From: a virus
Direction: 5' to 3' (one strand)
IMG/VR virus record: IMGVR_UViG_3300037119_005846
Span: 1-64,000 of that record
Length of the DNA stretch: 64,000 bases
Of this stretch, positions 1 to 9,580 are shown piece after piece. Positions within the stretch are counted from its first letter, which is position 1. Each line of letters starts with the position of its first letter. A program made the translations under genes and the position numbers. Under the pieces are notes generated by a model. The model saw nothing but the letters and a program-made list of their open reading frames with translations. It was not told where the DNA came from and searched no databases.

Positions 1-2
1 AA

Positions 3-2798
3 ACGCTGAGCACTGACGCATGGAAGACAGTCGGCAAGCCGGGCAAGGTCCAGTACGCCGCGCCCGGCGACGTCACTATCCCGCAGACGTCCAATGCGGT
101 CGAGATCTATCGCGAGTTCGCGCACACTCGCAAGCTGACGCGCGATGGCTTCGTGCCCGCGATCGGCATGCACGTGCGCGACGCCGAGGGTCATCAGCTC
201 GTCATCACCCGCATCGCCCAGACGCACAGCGGCAACCCGTCGACGGTGTGGACGGTCGACGTCGATAACATCTGGGCCGACCCTGTCGGTCGCCAGCCGT
301 CTCGCCTCTGGGTCGATCACGCCGCCGAGCTGGCGACCGCCGACGGCCAGCCGCTCCCGAAAGTCTCCTCGTTCTACATGAGCGCGAACGACAAGGGTGT
401 CTCTCTTCCGTCTGGCGCGATCGTCTACAGCTACGAGGAATACGACTACGTCGGCAATCGCAACATGATCATGAAGAAGTACTTCATGTCAATGCCAGAC
501 GGCACTGCTCGCGCGATTCACTCGAATGGCATAGGCGAGGCGATCGCACCGGACAAGATGAATCAGATCTTGACCTCGAAGAAGCCACAGAAGATCGCAT
601 ACGCAGACGAGCTGTCAGACACGATGATCACGTTCGAGTCCGTGCTGAAGAATAGCTACGGCAGCCAAGTGATCTCGGGACTCTGGATTCACTCGACGGC
701 AGATGGCGCGCTCGAGCAACTGAAGGCCGAGGTCCATCAGAAGAAGCTCGACGCCGGCATCGTCGAACCGGAGAAGTTCTCTGGCTCGATCGCGCACCTG
801 ATCCGCTTGCCGAAGCCGTCGACAGCGCCGAAAACCGGTGACGTCGTCGCGCCTACGAACCCGCCGCCACTCATCGTTGCTGAGCCAGACAGGCTCCGCG
901 GCGCGCCCGCGATCGGTGGCTCGTACTCGATCGAGTCCGGCATCACTCAGCTACGAGTGAAGAAGGCTGCGGGCGGACCTGGCTCGCACACTCTGTACTC
1001 GATGGGTGACAGCGACTACATCGAGGATATGAGCATCAGGGTGCAGGCATCGGTCGATCAGGACGGCGTCGAGTACAACGAAGTGCGGTTCCGTTTGCTC
1101 GAGGACAAAGTCGATGACCTGGCTGATCGGCTGATTATCTCCGACAACGGGAAGGTCGGCGACTGGAAGCAAGCTGAGATGCACAGCCCCGACGATCTCG
1201 TCGCCGGCGACTCGGTCAGCATTCGCATCAGCTCGACCGGCACGCTGAAGCCAGATGACGGCTACTACCCCAACGCGACAGTCGTCGGAATACCTGTGAA
1301 AGTTGGCGTCACCGATAACGGCTTCGATGCATATGAGGTTCAGGTCGCGATGGCTAGTGGCACGGTCGGCAGGATGATCCTCGAGAAGCGGCCTGTAGCC
1401 TCCGTCCGGACGTTCGAGTGGGATCCACTGAAGCCGATACCGAGCAAGAACTTCCAGGGCTCTGTCAATCCGGACGCCATTAACATGGGCTGGTCGATGT
1501 GGCAGTCCAACGCGGTCGGTTACGAAGCGCTGTCTGGCAGCAATACCATGGTCGACAAGGCCGGTAACAAGCTGTTTGACCTGAACAAGCCGGCTATGAC
1601 GACGGTCGCGTCGCAGAATGGCGCGATGCGTCTGCGATTCGACGCCGGTGATGGCGGCTCAATGCTCGTTCAAGTGACTCATACGGCCGCTGAGAAGCGA
1701 GTCGATACCATCAATCATAACGGCGACAACAGATCGCGTCGCGCGACCGTGAACGGTGAAGTAATCATCCGCGTCCGTGCCGATGACCCCGAGGGACTGA
1801 GCAAGATCAGCCAGATGATGTCGGCTGCCGGCGTCCCGCCCGAGGCGCAGGGCCAGCCGACTGGAATCCAGCTGCGGAAGATGGCACTGAACAAAGTAGC
1901 CAAGCAGCTAGCGCCGTCGTACCAGCACATGAGGCGGCCGGATGTCACCGGTGAGGATGACGCAAGTGCGACAGCAGTTCTCTCTATGATCCAGAAGCGC
2001 GCGCCGGCTCTCGGTCGACCGGCGACGATGGACGACATCTTGATCCGTACAGGACCTGATGGCCGTGTTCAGGTCGTCTTCAGCGACGAGGTCGCTGAAG
2101 CAATGACAAAGAACTTCCCCTTCGACTACGCCTATCACTCGTTCTCGTTCAGGCCCGGCGGCTCGTTCACCTCGAACATCCTCAACAGCCCCGTGGCGAC
2201 CGGACTGATGTCGACAGACGAGCGCTGGAGTCAGGGAATCCTGATCTCGGGTGGCAGCTCGAAGGATGACGTCAGTAACGACGCCGGCAACCGCATCTTC
2301 TTCCGCGTGGCAAAGGGCAAGAAGGAGAACCTGGTCGGTGACAACCTGCTGTTCATCAGCGGCGTGTCGATAGCGAAGCTCGTTGACACGTACTTCAATC
2401 CGGGCGATCGCTACGGGAAGCGCAGCTACAGCAACGGCTCGCAGTACGGCAGTGACAGCTACTTGACTAACAACGAGATCATGATCAAGAAGAAGGTCGA
2501 TCCCGAGATGTTCGGATTCGTCATCGTGGGAAGTGAGTCCGTTCGGCAGAAGCGCATCAGCGAGCTGAAGGCATCTGGCGTGACAGAGATCGGTGGGCGT
2601 GCGATCGAGGACGTCATTGTCGTCAGCGGCACGAAGACGTCAGCGGACCTCGGCAGCATCGGCCAGGTCTGGGGCACTGAGGTCCCGATCACAAGCATTC
2701 CTGGCGCGCCAGTCAGCGCGACGACACCGACACCGACGGGCATCCTTCCGACCGTGCCTGTCACGGTGACACCGCCAGTCGCGGGACCGATCGTATGA
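3..2798 (+). CDS. Large virion-type protein, 5' end outside window
   Basis: The reading frame is open from base 3, so the gene starts left of the window; an internal ATG at 153 is not the real start because the upstream codons continue the same protein-like composition. At least 932 residues are visible. I recognise no family for most of it. The C-terminal ~200 residues contain a TNNEIMIK segment followed by FGFVIV and an RQKRISELKASG stretch, which loosely recalls the last motif of ADP-ribosyltransferase-like domains in actinophage structural proteins; this is weak. The tail is Pro/Thr-rich. It overlaps the next gene by ATGA and lies upstream of the head genes, so a virion or injected protein is the best inference. 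Confidence 0.75.
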   Translation, partial: TLSTDAWKTVGKPGKVQYAAPGDVTIPQTSNAVEIYREFAHTRKLTRDGFVPAIGMHVRDAEGHQLVITRIAQTHSGNPSTVWTVDVDNIWADPVGRQPSRLWVDHAAELATADGQPLPKVSSFYMSANDKGVSLPSGAIVYSYEEYDYVGNRNMIMKKYFMSMPDGTARAIHSNGIGEAIAPDKMNQILTSKKPQKIAYADELSDTMITFESVLKNSYGSQVISGLWIHSTADGALEQLKAEVHQKKLDAGIVEPEKFSGSIAHLIRLPKPSTAPKTGDVVAPTNPPPLIVAEPDRLRGAPAIGGSYSIESGITQLRVKKAAGGPGSHTLYSMGDSDYIEDMSIRVQASVDQDGVEYNEVRFRLLEDKVDDLADRLIISDNGKVGDWKQAEMHSPDDLVAGDSVSIRISSTGTLKPDDGYYPNATVVGIPVKVGVTDNGFDAYEVQVAMASGTVGRMILEKRPVASVRTFEWDPLKPIPSKNFQGSVNPDAINMGWSMWQSNAVGYEALSGSNTMVDKAGNKLFDLNKPAMTTVASQNGAMRLRFDAGDGGSMLVQVTHTAAEKRVDTINHNGDNRSRRATVNGEVIIRVRADDPEGLSKISQMMSAAGVPPEAQGQPTGIQLRKMALNKVAKQLAPSYQHMRRPDVTGEDDASATAVLSMIQKRAPALGRPATMDDILIRTGPDGRVQVVFSDEVAEAMTKNFPFDYAYHSFSFRPGGSFTSNILNSPVATGLMSTDERWSQGILISGGSSKDDVSNDAGNRIFFRVAKGKKENLVGDNLLFISGVSIAKLVDTYFNPGDRYGKRSYSNGSQYGSDSYLTNNEIMIKKKVDPEMFGFVIVGSESVRQKRISELKASGVTEIGGRAIEDVIVVSGTKTSADLGSIGQVWGTEVPITSIPGAPVSATTPTPTGILPTVPVTVTPPVAGPIV

Positions 2799-3640
2799 GG
2801 CGCGTCATCAGCAGGCCTGCCACAGTCGTGATGTCGTACGACGACGGCGAAGACTACATGATCTACCTCGAGGCACGGATCACCGACGAGCATCAGTTCC
2901 CGACGACTGTGGAGCTCGACGACGGCTACAGCAACCGCATGGTCGACATCGGTCAGATCGACTTAGACATTCCCGGCATGCTCACGGGAGTGACCGCTCC
3001 GAGTGGATACGGCATCACCATCCGTCCAGTTGAGGACGACGACTGCGTCGGAATGATGGGCATGCCCGACTTCCCCTGCCCGGCGGTTGTCGTCGGTGCA
3101 ATAATCGCCGGAGAGAACATGGACACTCACATCGAGGCAATGGTCGAGAGCGATGGCTTCGTCAGCACGCTGATGCTGGTCACCGACGTCGGCCTCTGGC
3201 TGCGGTACTCAAGCGGCTGGATCAAGCTCAACGACGTCTCACTGATTGACGGCCTCGGCGCAGTCAACGTCGAGGGTGGATCGGTAGACCTGTACGACGC
3301 AGCAGATCGCGCCGGCAAGCAGCTGCCGATCAGCTCGCTGCCAGGCTCGGGCGAGAACGCGTCCGGGCCGTACTACACAGACATCTATGTCGCCGCCAAC
3401 GCGAGCATGACGTTCACGGAGCCGGTCACGGCATCAATGGCGACAGTCAGTGTCAAGATCGACACGGTCCGCGACTTGCCTGGCGCAGTCGAAGCAGCCG
3501 CGAGTGATGAGTCGATCCGCTGGTATGTCGAGCGACGCGCTCGCGCGCTTGACCCGGAGTATCCGCTGCCGTGGCGCGACGGCGAAGCAGTGCTTCCGCT
3601 CACTGACCCATCGCGCGCTAGCGAGCTGAATGGTGAGTGA
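2795..3640 (+). CDS. Hypothetical protein, probably virion-associated
   Basis: 281 residues, starting with the ATG of an ATGA overlap with the previous gene, so translation is probably coupled. Composition is Asp/Gly-rich with many beta-strand-like stretches and no signal peptide or clear membrane span. The C-terminus contains a short basic helix (WYVERRARALDPEYPLPW). I do not recognise a family. It sits between two genes that look structural and shares their codon usage, so a virion role is inferred only from position. Confidence 0.7.
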   Translation: MRRVISRPATVVMSYDDGEDYMIYLEARITDEHQFPTTVELDDGYSNRMVDIGQIDLDIPGMLTGVTAPSGYGITIRPVEDDDCVGMMGMPDFPCPAVVVGAIIAGENMDTHIEAMVESDGFVSTLMLVTDVGLWLRYSSGWIKLNDVSLIDGLGAVNVEGGSVDLYDAADRAGKQLPISSLPGSGENASGPYYTDIYVAANASMTFTEPVTASMATVSVKIDTVRDLPGAVEAAASDESIRWYVERRARALDPEYPLPWRDGEAVLPLTDPSRASELNGE

Positions 3641-4595
3641 GCGCACGTACCCGGTCCCGGCGCGAATCAGCTCGCCGCTGCTTGGCACCGCGGCGACGAT
3701 GAGCGACATCGACTTGCTCGTCGAGGCCGGATACGGGTCAGCAGCTGAGCGGCAGTGGGCGATCGGCGTGCGAAGCAAGTTTGTCTCATCGCGTCTCGAT
3801 CTCGTGTGCGAGAATGATGTGCTTCCGATGGGACTAGTCGCGGATGCTGGTGACGTAGACATCGTCGTCGCTCTGACTGACGGTCCGCGAGTGTGGCGCG
3901 GTGAGTGGATGGACGCTATGCCTGTTCACTACGACGACGTCATTCAGTTGACTGGTGAGGAGATCGCTTTCTCAGTCGAGGCGTTGAGCGCTGGCGCTGG
4001 CCTGGCCCTGCATGCTGCTTGTCCTTTGGGCTTCCTCAGCCGCGCAGTAACAGCCGCGGCGGAGCCGAGCAACATGAAGATCATTGCGGTCGTCGACAGA
4101 GTCGACCGGGATGCTGTGCTTGAGCTGCTCGCGATTGCGCCCGGTCCAATCGTGTTCCGTCGCAACGACGGCAAGTGGGAGCGCGACAACGACTGGCTGC
4201 GTCAGCTGAAGGGTGTCAAGCCGCCGCCGATCGTCGCGCTTGACGATAACGCGGCCGCAGGTATCATCGCCCAGGTCGATGCGTCGACGAAGGGCAAGGA
4301 GTTCAAGCCGCAGCAGGCGAGTGGGTTCGACTCACGCTTACACGAGATTAGTCTCGAGTGGTGGCTGCGCTCAGCGGCGCCGGCACCTATCACAGCGGCT
4401 ATGCCGGCTAAGCTTGCTAAATACTGGTTGTTCGGCGCGGGCGCATCGAAAATCCGGTGGGGAACACCTGGCGCTTGGCGAAGGTGTCATCGACAGTTGT
4501 CGAAATACTTTGACCCGTACCGAGCTAAAGGCGCGTGTACGAACTTGGCATCCCGTATCGGCGGCCATGGAATTGCAACTCATGTGGGTGGGTGA
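3630..4595 (+). CDS. Virion protein with actinophage C-terminal YW..G.GA..IRWG motif
   Basis: 321 residues; the ATG at 3630 overlaps the previous gene by 11 bases and a GTG at 3633 is an alternative. The last ~65 residues contain KYWLFGAGASKIRWGTPGAW followed by an RC..L.KY segment and a late Cys. I recall this tail from actinophage capsid-assembly and protease proteins. The N-terminal half is unrecognised and acidic. The end runs 16 bases into the 3' end of the convergent HNH gene. A head-assembly role is inferred from the motif and from the protease 600 bases downstream. Confidence 0.75.
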   Translation: MVSERTYPVPARISSPLLGTAATMSDIDLLVEAGYGSAAERQWAIGVRSKFVSSRLDLVCENDVLPMGLVADAGDVDIVVALTDGPRVWRGEWMDAMPVHYDDVIQLTGEEIAFSVEALSAGAGLALHAACPLGFLSRAVTAAAEPSNMKIIAVVDRVDRDAVLELLAIAPGPIVFRRNDGKWERDNDWLRQLKGVKPPPIVALDDNAAAGIIAQVDASTKGKEFKPQQASGFDSRLHEISLEWWLRSAAPAPITAAMPAKLAKYWLFGAGASKIRWGTPGAWRRCHRQLSKYFDPYRAKGACTNLASRIGGHGIATHVGG

Positions 4596-5107
4596 ATCCG
4601 CTTCACGTGACGGGAAAGCCAAGTGTGAGGAATCATTTCACTGCAGACCTCACACTGCACTCGTTTTGCTTTTGCGTTAGGAGTAATACACTTGTGCCGA
4701 GAGAAGTTTGTGACGGTCATTGTGCGGTCACACAGTGCGCAGTATCTGAGCTTGTGAGGTCGTGCTTTCGCAGCGACTGACATTCGAGCACGTGTCTCTG
4801 CTGACATCTTGTGACCCTTCCGTGTGCCACCGGTCCACGGTACGCCGGCGCCTCGCCGAAGTCGCTGCCAATGCTTTGCATTCTCAGACCTTGGCGCGAG
4901 TCTGAGGTGGGACGGTCGGACGCAGAGGTTACGCTCATGCCATCGCTCGCATAGATGCATCCAGACGTTGTGATGATCATTCTGCCCCAGCACATCGTGG
5001 AACCATCGATCGACGTCTGCTCGGTACTGCAAAGAGACCCAGCACTCCGTCTCGAACCCGCGGTTCATCACGATGTACGGGAATGGCGGGGTAGGATCTG
5101 CGGTCAT
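4580..5107 (-). CDS. HNH homing endonuclease with C-terminal zinc finger
   Basis: 175 residues and the only convincing minus-strand gene. An HNH core is visible at about residues 45-80 (NVWMH...N.CVRPSHLRLAPRSENA). It is followed by a NUMOD3-like helix (MSAETRARMSVAAKAR) and two Cys/His clusters (CALCDR...H.C and CEVCSEM...SRHVKRIH). The start is set by AAGGAGG at 5112-5118 (complement), four bases before the ATG. Its orientation against all neighbours and its place between two head genes fit an inserted free-standing homing endonuclease. Codon use is less GC-biased than its neighbours. Confidence 0.88.
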   Translation of the reverse strand: MTADPTPPFPYIVMNRGFETECWVSLQYRADVDRWFHDVLGQNDHHNVWMHLCERWHERNLCVRPSHLRLAPRSENAKHWQRLRRGAGVPWTGGTRKGHKMSAETRARMSVAAKARPHKLRYCALCDRTMTVTNFSRHKCITPNAKAKRVQCEVCSEMIPHTWLSRHVKRIHPPT

Positions 5108-5202
5108 CGGGCCTCCTTAACAGGTTCGATCTCGGCCGGGTGTGATCGCACGCGCCCGGCCGAACCAGCTTACTTCAGAGCAACAGAGTAATATCCGATC
5201 TT

Positions 5203-6411
5203 GTGATCGACACCTTAGACGGCCTGTACACCGCAGACGCGATGTGGACGGGGATGGTGCGCGAAGACGTCACCGCTCTTCTCGCGTCGACGTTCCCTGT
5301 CAAGCCACCGCGAGGCTGGTTCGAGAACCCCCAGTTCACGGCGGTGACGCCGATGACCGTGCAGTCAGACGGTCGCGTGATGGGGCACGTCGCTGGTTGG
5401 CGCGACAGTCACATCGGAATGGCCGGCGGTGTCAAGGCGCCGCGCAGCAAGAGCAACTACGCGTTCTTCAGTACCGGCGCGATCGAGTGCGATGACGGCA
5501 GTTATGTCAACGTCGGCCAGGTGACGCTGGCCGGCGGGCACGCGCCGCTGGAAGCGTCCGTGGCCGAGGCGGTCGCTCACTACGACAACACGAAGTCTGC
5601 AGTCATGGACGTCACAGCCGGCGAGGATGACTACGGCATCTGGGTCGCCGGCGCGCTCCGGCCTGAGGTCAACGAGATGCAGCTCCGCTCGATCCGAGCG
5701 TCAAGCGTGTCCGGCGACTGGCGGCCGATCAACGGGAACCTCGAGCTGGTTGCCGTCTGCGCGGTCAACGTCCCCGGATTCCCCATCCCGCGGGCCCGAG
5801 TGGCGTCCGGGCAGGTCGTGGCCCTGGTCGCAGCTGGGACCGAGGAACTGGTCTCTCAGGCCATCATGGACCGCGTCGGAGCAGACGTCATGGGCATTGT
5901 CACGGGCTCTGTCGGTGCGGTCAGCGAGCGCCTGGCGCTGGTCGAGGACGCGCTGCTCAACCGCGTGCGCGAGCGGCGCGAGCAGATCGCTGATGCGGTC
6001 GCGGCGGTCGTGGCCTCCGGTTCATCGGCCGCGGCCGCCGCGGATCTTCGCGCTCGAGTGCACGCGGTCACTGCCGCGGCAGGTGACACGTCGTGGGTCG
6101 ACGGCGCACCGATCGAGAACAGCACGGCAGAGTGCCTTCAGGCGAGTCTCCGCGCTCGAGTGGCCAGCGCTGAGATCGTCGGGACCGCGTCATCTCACTG
6201 GAAGTCCGAGAAGCGCAAGACAGCGGCAGCTAAGGGACAGGCGCTGCCGGATGGCTCGTTCCCGGTCGCTGACAAGACTGACTGGTACAAGGCTCGTCAG
6301 GCGCTCGGGCGTGCGAAGAATCGCGCTCGCGTCGTCAGGCACTTACGCTCTCGCGGTCGCACGCTGGGGATTCCGAAGAAGGAACTCGACTCTTTGCACG
6401 CGACGGCCTGA
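5203..6411 (+). CDS. Capsid maturation protease
   Basis: 402 residues from a GTG start; no Shine-Dalgarno is visible, but TAATAT lies eight bases upstream, so the message may be leaderless. The first ~220 residues match the actinophage head protease family: GGHAPLEASVAEAVAHYDN holds the likely catalytic His and RASSVSGDWRPING the likely catalytic Ser. The C-terminal ~60 residues (GQALPDGSFPVADKTDWYKA, then an RA..LGIP segment) are the Lys/Arg-rich tail often fused to these proteases. It would cleave the acidic N-terminus of the capsid protein encoded 1.3 kb downstream. The portal gene, normally adjacent, is 45 kb away. Confidence 0.9.
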   Translation: MIDTLDGLYTADAMWTGMVREDVTALLASTFPVKPPRGWFENPQFTAVTPMTVQSDGRVMGHVAGWRDSHIGMAGGVKAPRSKSNYAFFSTGAIECDDGSYVNVGQVTLAGGHAPLEASVAEAVAHYDNTKSAVMDVTAGEDDYGIWVAGALRPEVNEMQLRSIRASSVSGDWRPINGNLELVAVCAVNVPGFPIPRARVASGQVVALVAAGTEELVSQAIMDRVGADVMGIVTGSVGAVSERLALVEDALLNRVRERREQIADAVAAVVASGSSAAAAADLRARVHAVTAAAGDTSWVDGAPIENSTAECLQASLRARVASAEIVGTASSHWKSEKRKTAAAKGQALPDGSFPVADKTDWYKARQALGRAKNRARVVRHLRSRGRTLGIPKKELDSLHATA

Positions 6412-6422
6412 CACTGGTGGAG

Positions 6423-6440
6423 CCGCCGCAGGTGCGGCGG
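6423..6440 (+). terminator. Hairpin after the protease gene
   Basis: CCGCCGCA and TGCGGCGG form a perfect 8-bp stem around a 2-base gap, 11 bases after the protease stop. There is no T-tract, so it is either a GC-rich actinobacterial terminator or an RNA-processing hairpin. Confidence 0.4.
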
Positions 6441-6460
6441 TGAGATGACGGTGGTGACAG

Positions 6461-6718
6461 ATGCTCAAAGGACGCTCTGTCATTGAGACAATGATCATCG
6501 CCTTCACGGCGATCGTCGTGTTCGTGATGTTCGCGACGGCGACGACGATCGCCATCGTGGAGATCCTCTCTCACGGTGACGCCAACACCGATAACGCCGT
6601 GGATGGCCTGATGTCACTCATCAGTGCCATCCTCGGTGCGTTGCTCGGGTTGATCGCCGGCAAGTCGGACACAATCAACAAGCCGCCGCCTAAGCCGCCC
6701 GAGGAGCCGCCGTCGTGA
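6461..6718 (+). CDS. Small two-span membrane protein
   Basis: 85 residues with two hydrophobic segments (about residues 10-32 and 49-65) and a Pro-rich cytosolic-type tail ([12 protein letters not shown]). Size and topology resemble a class II holin, but its place between protease and collagen-like gene, far from the lysins at 44-46 kb, argues against that. It could be a membrane-associated assembly factor. Its stop overlaps the next gene's start by GTGA. Confidence 0.7.
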   Translation: MLKGRSVIETMIIAFTAIVVFVMFATATTIAIVEILSHGDANTDNAVDGLMSLISAILGALLGLIAGKSDTINKPPPKPPEEPPS

Positions 6719-7572
6719 GCAAGTTTCTGCCGCTCTACATCCTGGCCGGTGTGTCAATCAGCACGGGCGCCTCAACTGCAGCGGTGTTAGCGGCCACTGA
6801 CGGCGCCGGTGGTGTGACACCAGTAACCACAGTCGTCAATGTCCCTACTGGCACTGTCTCGTTCGAGGTCATCCCCGGCCCGGCCGGTCCGGAGGGACCA
6901 CAGGGCGAGCAAGGTGAGCAGGGAGTTCGTGGTCCATCCGGAAGCGACGGTGAAGATGGCGAGTCGATCGTTGGCCCGCCCGGCTCGCCCGGCAATGATG
7001 GTGAAAGCATCATTGGCCCAGCGGGACCACCCGGAAGCGACGGCGAGGACGGCAGTGATGGGATCGCTGGCGAATCGATCACCGGACCTGCTGGTCCTGC
7101 CGGACCGCAGGGTGAGCCGGGCCAGGACGGCAGCGACGGCAACGACGGCCAGTCGATCCAAGGCGAGCAAGGCGAGCGCGGACCAGCCGGCCCGCGGGGC
7201 TCGCCCGGCGAGAACACGCCGGTTCCCGGTCCTCGAGGTGAGCCGGGCCCACCAGGAAGCATTGGTCCGGCCGGGCCGCCTGGAAGCTCGGTGACGGGAC
7301 CGGCCGGACCGGCCGGGCCTGCCGGCCCGCCGGGGGCTGACTCACAGATTCCAGGCCCCGCCGGTCCGCCCGGAAGCTCGGTCGTCGGTCCGGCGGGTCC
7401 AGCCGGGCCGCAGGGTGAGATCGGTCCGCAGGGCGAGCAAGGACCGCAGGGCGAGCAGGGCCCAGCCGGCGACTCTAGCGGATGGTGCCCCGGCTCGATC
7501 ACGCAGATCGTCGTCCATCAGCGTGTCCCATTCGACGGCGATGTCGCGATAGTCGCGTGTGTTGTTGGCTGA
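6715..7572 (+). CDS. Collagen-like protein with N-terminal membrane/signal segment
   Basis: 285 residues from GTG, coupled by GTGA overlap to the membrane protein. Residues ~1-25 are hydrophobic (signal or anchor). From about residue 58 to 262 the chain is almost unbroken Gly-X-Y triplets (GPAGP, GEQGE, GPPGS), the hallmark of a collagen-like triple helix, usually a trimeric rod. The last ~25 residues form a small non-collagen cap with two Cys. Collagen-like rods are common in phage fibres and head decorations; its place just before the capsid gene suggests a capsid fibre, but this is inference. Confidence 0.88.
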   Translation: MSKFLPLYILAGVSISTGASTAAVLAATDGAGGVTPVTTVVNVPTGTVSFEVIPGPAGPEGPQGEQGEQGVRGPSGSDGEDGESIVGPPGSPGNDGESIIGPAGPPGSDGEDGSDGIAGESITGPAGPAGPQGEPGQDGSDGNDGQSIQGEQGERGPAGPRGSPGENTPVPGPRGEPGPPGSIGPAGPPGSSVTGPAGPAGPAGPPGADSQIPGPAGPPGSSVVGPAGPAGPQGEIGPQGEQGPQGEQGPAGDSSGWCPGSITQIVVHQRVPFDGDVAIVACVVG

Positions 7573-7671
7573 CGTGGTATACTTCCTCCTCAGCGAGCGA
7601 CTCCGGAGTTCCGTGAGTACCTCACCTCTGACTGAGACGAGCACTTCAGCCGACCAGGTGAGGAGATCACG

Positions 7672-9522
7672 TTGAACGGCAACGACCAGTTCGATGATCG
7701 ACTCTCACGTCTCACTGAGCTCAATGACGACGAACTGTCCAACCTCGAAGAGGAAATGGTAGCGGCCTTCGATGCCGCTGACTCCGCCGGAGACGTCGAC
7801 CAGATGCAGCAGCTTGCTGATGCTCTGGACGGTGTTCGCGCAGAGAAGGCGAATCGCGAGAGCGCGGCCGGAACCGCCGAAGAGGCGACAGCACCTGCAG
7901 AGGAGGCGCCGATGGCGCCAGCCGTTGCAGCGTCCGCAGAGAGCGAAGACGAGAGTGGAGAGAACGACAAGCCCAATGGCGAGAGCGAAGCCACTCCGGA
8001 AGAACCCAGTGGAGACGAAGCACCAGGAGACGCGGAAGCCGCTCCCGAGGATGCGCCCGTCGAGCCACCGGACCCCGAGGCAGACGCCGTCGCATCCGAT
8101 GACACGACTAACGAGGAGGAGACCGTGAAGGTCACCAACGCGGACGTTCCCGCCGACAACCAGCCGGTGACGGCTTCCGCGGGTCCGGCCTACACCATCA
8201 CTGCTGGCGGGGACATTCCCACTATCACGGCCGGCAGCCCACTCAACGACATGGACGAAGTCGTCGATGCCATGGTCAAGAAGGTCAACGCCATGCGCGG
8301 CGTTGGCGGCGACGGCGAGCAGGTCATTGTCGCCTCACTTCGTCGAGATCTCGAAGACGAGTTCGGCGATGATCGTGTCCTGCGTCGCGGCGACACCGAG
8401 GGCAACTCTGCCAAGATCCGGAAGTTCAACCAGGAGAACCACACCGTCGAGTCGCTGACCGCGGCCGGCTGGTGCGCTCCCAAGACGCCGATGTACGACA
8501 TTCCCGGCGTCGGCTCGACGGCAACGCCCGTCGCTGACAGCCTGGCGTCGTTCGGCGTCGACCGTGGCGGGATCATCTGGACCGAGCCGCCCTCCCTGGG
8601 CACGTTCTCGACTCAGCTGGCGACACTCGGCGTCTGGAAGAACACGGCGACCCCGCCGACTCAGACGTGGCAGTACGTCCCGGGCACGACCGGCGCCGGC
8701 ACGCCGGCCAACACCAAGCCGTGCATCGACGTCCCGTGCGGCACAGAGCGCAGTGCCGAGCTGATCGCCATCCCGCTCTGCCTTTGCTTCGAGGTCCTCA
8801 TGAGCCGGGTCAACCCCGAGCTCGTGAAGGCGTCGACCGATCTGGTCCTCGTCGGTCAGGCTCGGTTCAAGGAGCAGTGGCTGCTGGCTCAGATGTTCGG
8901 AGCCTCCGGCGTGGTCAACACGCCGGCGACGATCGGCACGCCTGACACGCCGCTTGGTATCGCCCGCGACTTCCTCGTCGGCGTACGACTCGTGGCAAGC
9001 CAGTTCCGCTGGCGAAACCGTCTCGACGCGGGCCAGCAAGTCGTGCTCTACGCTCCGGCGTGGCTGCGCGACGCGATTGCCAGCGACCTGGCGATCCAGA
9101 TGCCCGGCGACGACACCCTCGACACCGGCTACTCCGAGGTCGACGGCTACCTGACCAGCGTCAACGTCAGCCCGGTGTGGTTCATCGACGACGTCCCGAC
9201 GGGAGTCGGCACCGGCGCGACTGCGGCAACGTCGAACTTCGACTCGTACCTCGGGTACGGGACACCGGCAGAGTGGCTGATGACTCTTCCCGGCGTCTTC
9301 ACTCGCCTCGACGGCGGGACGCTGGATCTCGGCGTGGTCCGCACCAAGGACGATGTCCTGGCCAACAAGTACTGCGAGTTCGCGGAGACGTTTGAGTCGG
9401 TTGCCTACATGGGACCGACCGTTGCCGCCAACGCGTGGGCAATCCGTGGCACGACGCCAGTCGCTCTCCGCGGTGGGTTCGCTCCCGCCGTGGCCAGCCT
9501 GACGAGTGTCTTCGCTGAATAA
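7672..9522 (+). CDS. Major capsid protein (HK97 fold) with N-terminal acidic scaffold-like domain
   Basis: 616 residues from TTG, with AGGTGAGGAG ahead of it. Residues ~1-155 are a Leu/Glu coiled-coil stretch (SRLTELNDDELSNLEEEM) followed by a very acidic, Ala/Pro-rich segment. I read this as a scaffolding (delta) domain to be removed by the upstream protease. The remainder is capsid-like; LTAAGWCAPKTPMYDIPGVG is the actinophage capsid signature region. The long leader (7573-7671) carries a possible TATACT at 7578. A perfect hairpin follows the stop, as expected for a gene expressed far above its neighbours. Confidence 0.92.
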   Translation: MNGNDQFDDRLSRLTELNDDELSNLEEEMVAAFDAADSAGDVDQMQQLADALDGVRAEKANRESAAGTAEEATAPAEEAPMAPAVAASAESEDESGENDKPNGESEATPEEPSGDEAPGDAEAAPEDAPVEPPDPEADAVASDDTTNEEETVKVTNADVPADNQPVTASAGPAYTITAGGDIPTITAGSPLNDMDEVVDAMVKKVNAMRGVGGDGEQVIVASLRRDLEDEFGDDRVLRRGDTEGNSAKIRKFNQENHTVESLTAAGWCAPKTPMYDIPGVGSTATPVADSLASFGVDRGGIIWTEPPSLGTFSTQLATLGVWKNTATPPTQTWQYVPGTTGAGTPANTKPCIDVPCGTERSAELIAIPLCLCFEVLMSRVNPELVKASTDLVLVGQARFKEQWLLAQMFGASGVVNTPATIGTPDTPLGIARDFLVGVRLVASQFRWRNRLDAGQQVVLYAPAWLRDAIASDLAIQMPGDDTLDTGYSEVDGYLTSVNVSPVWFIDDVPTGVGTGATAATSNFDSYLGYGTPAEWLMTLPGVFTRLDGGTLDLGVVRTKDDVLANKYCEFAETFESVAYMGPTVAANAWAIRGTTPVALRGGFAPAVASLTSVFAE

Positions 9523-9529
9523 GCCGTCT

Positions 9530-9555
9530 GCGGGTGCACGGTGACGTGCACCCGC
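9530..9555 (+). terminator. Terminator-like hairpin between capsid and tail tube genes
   Basis: GCGGGTGCAC (9530-9539) and GTGCACCCGC (9546-9555) form a perfect 10-bp stem with a 6-base loop, eight bases after the capsid stop. No T-tract follows. It may partly terminate transcription or protect the capsid mRNA 3' end. Confidence 0.65.
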
Positions 9556-9580
9556 CTGATCCCTTGAAAGGAGGGACGTC

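Noticed and set aside
4213-4680. 155-residue + strand ORF overlapping the 3630 gene
   Set aside because: Out-of-frame, Arg/Ser-rich shadow; the 3630 frame has the recognised C-terminal motif.
6461-6718. Holin at 6461
   Set aside because: Two spans, but 38 kb from the lysins and coupled to a collagen-like gene; the 44096 protein is a better holin.
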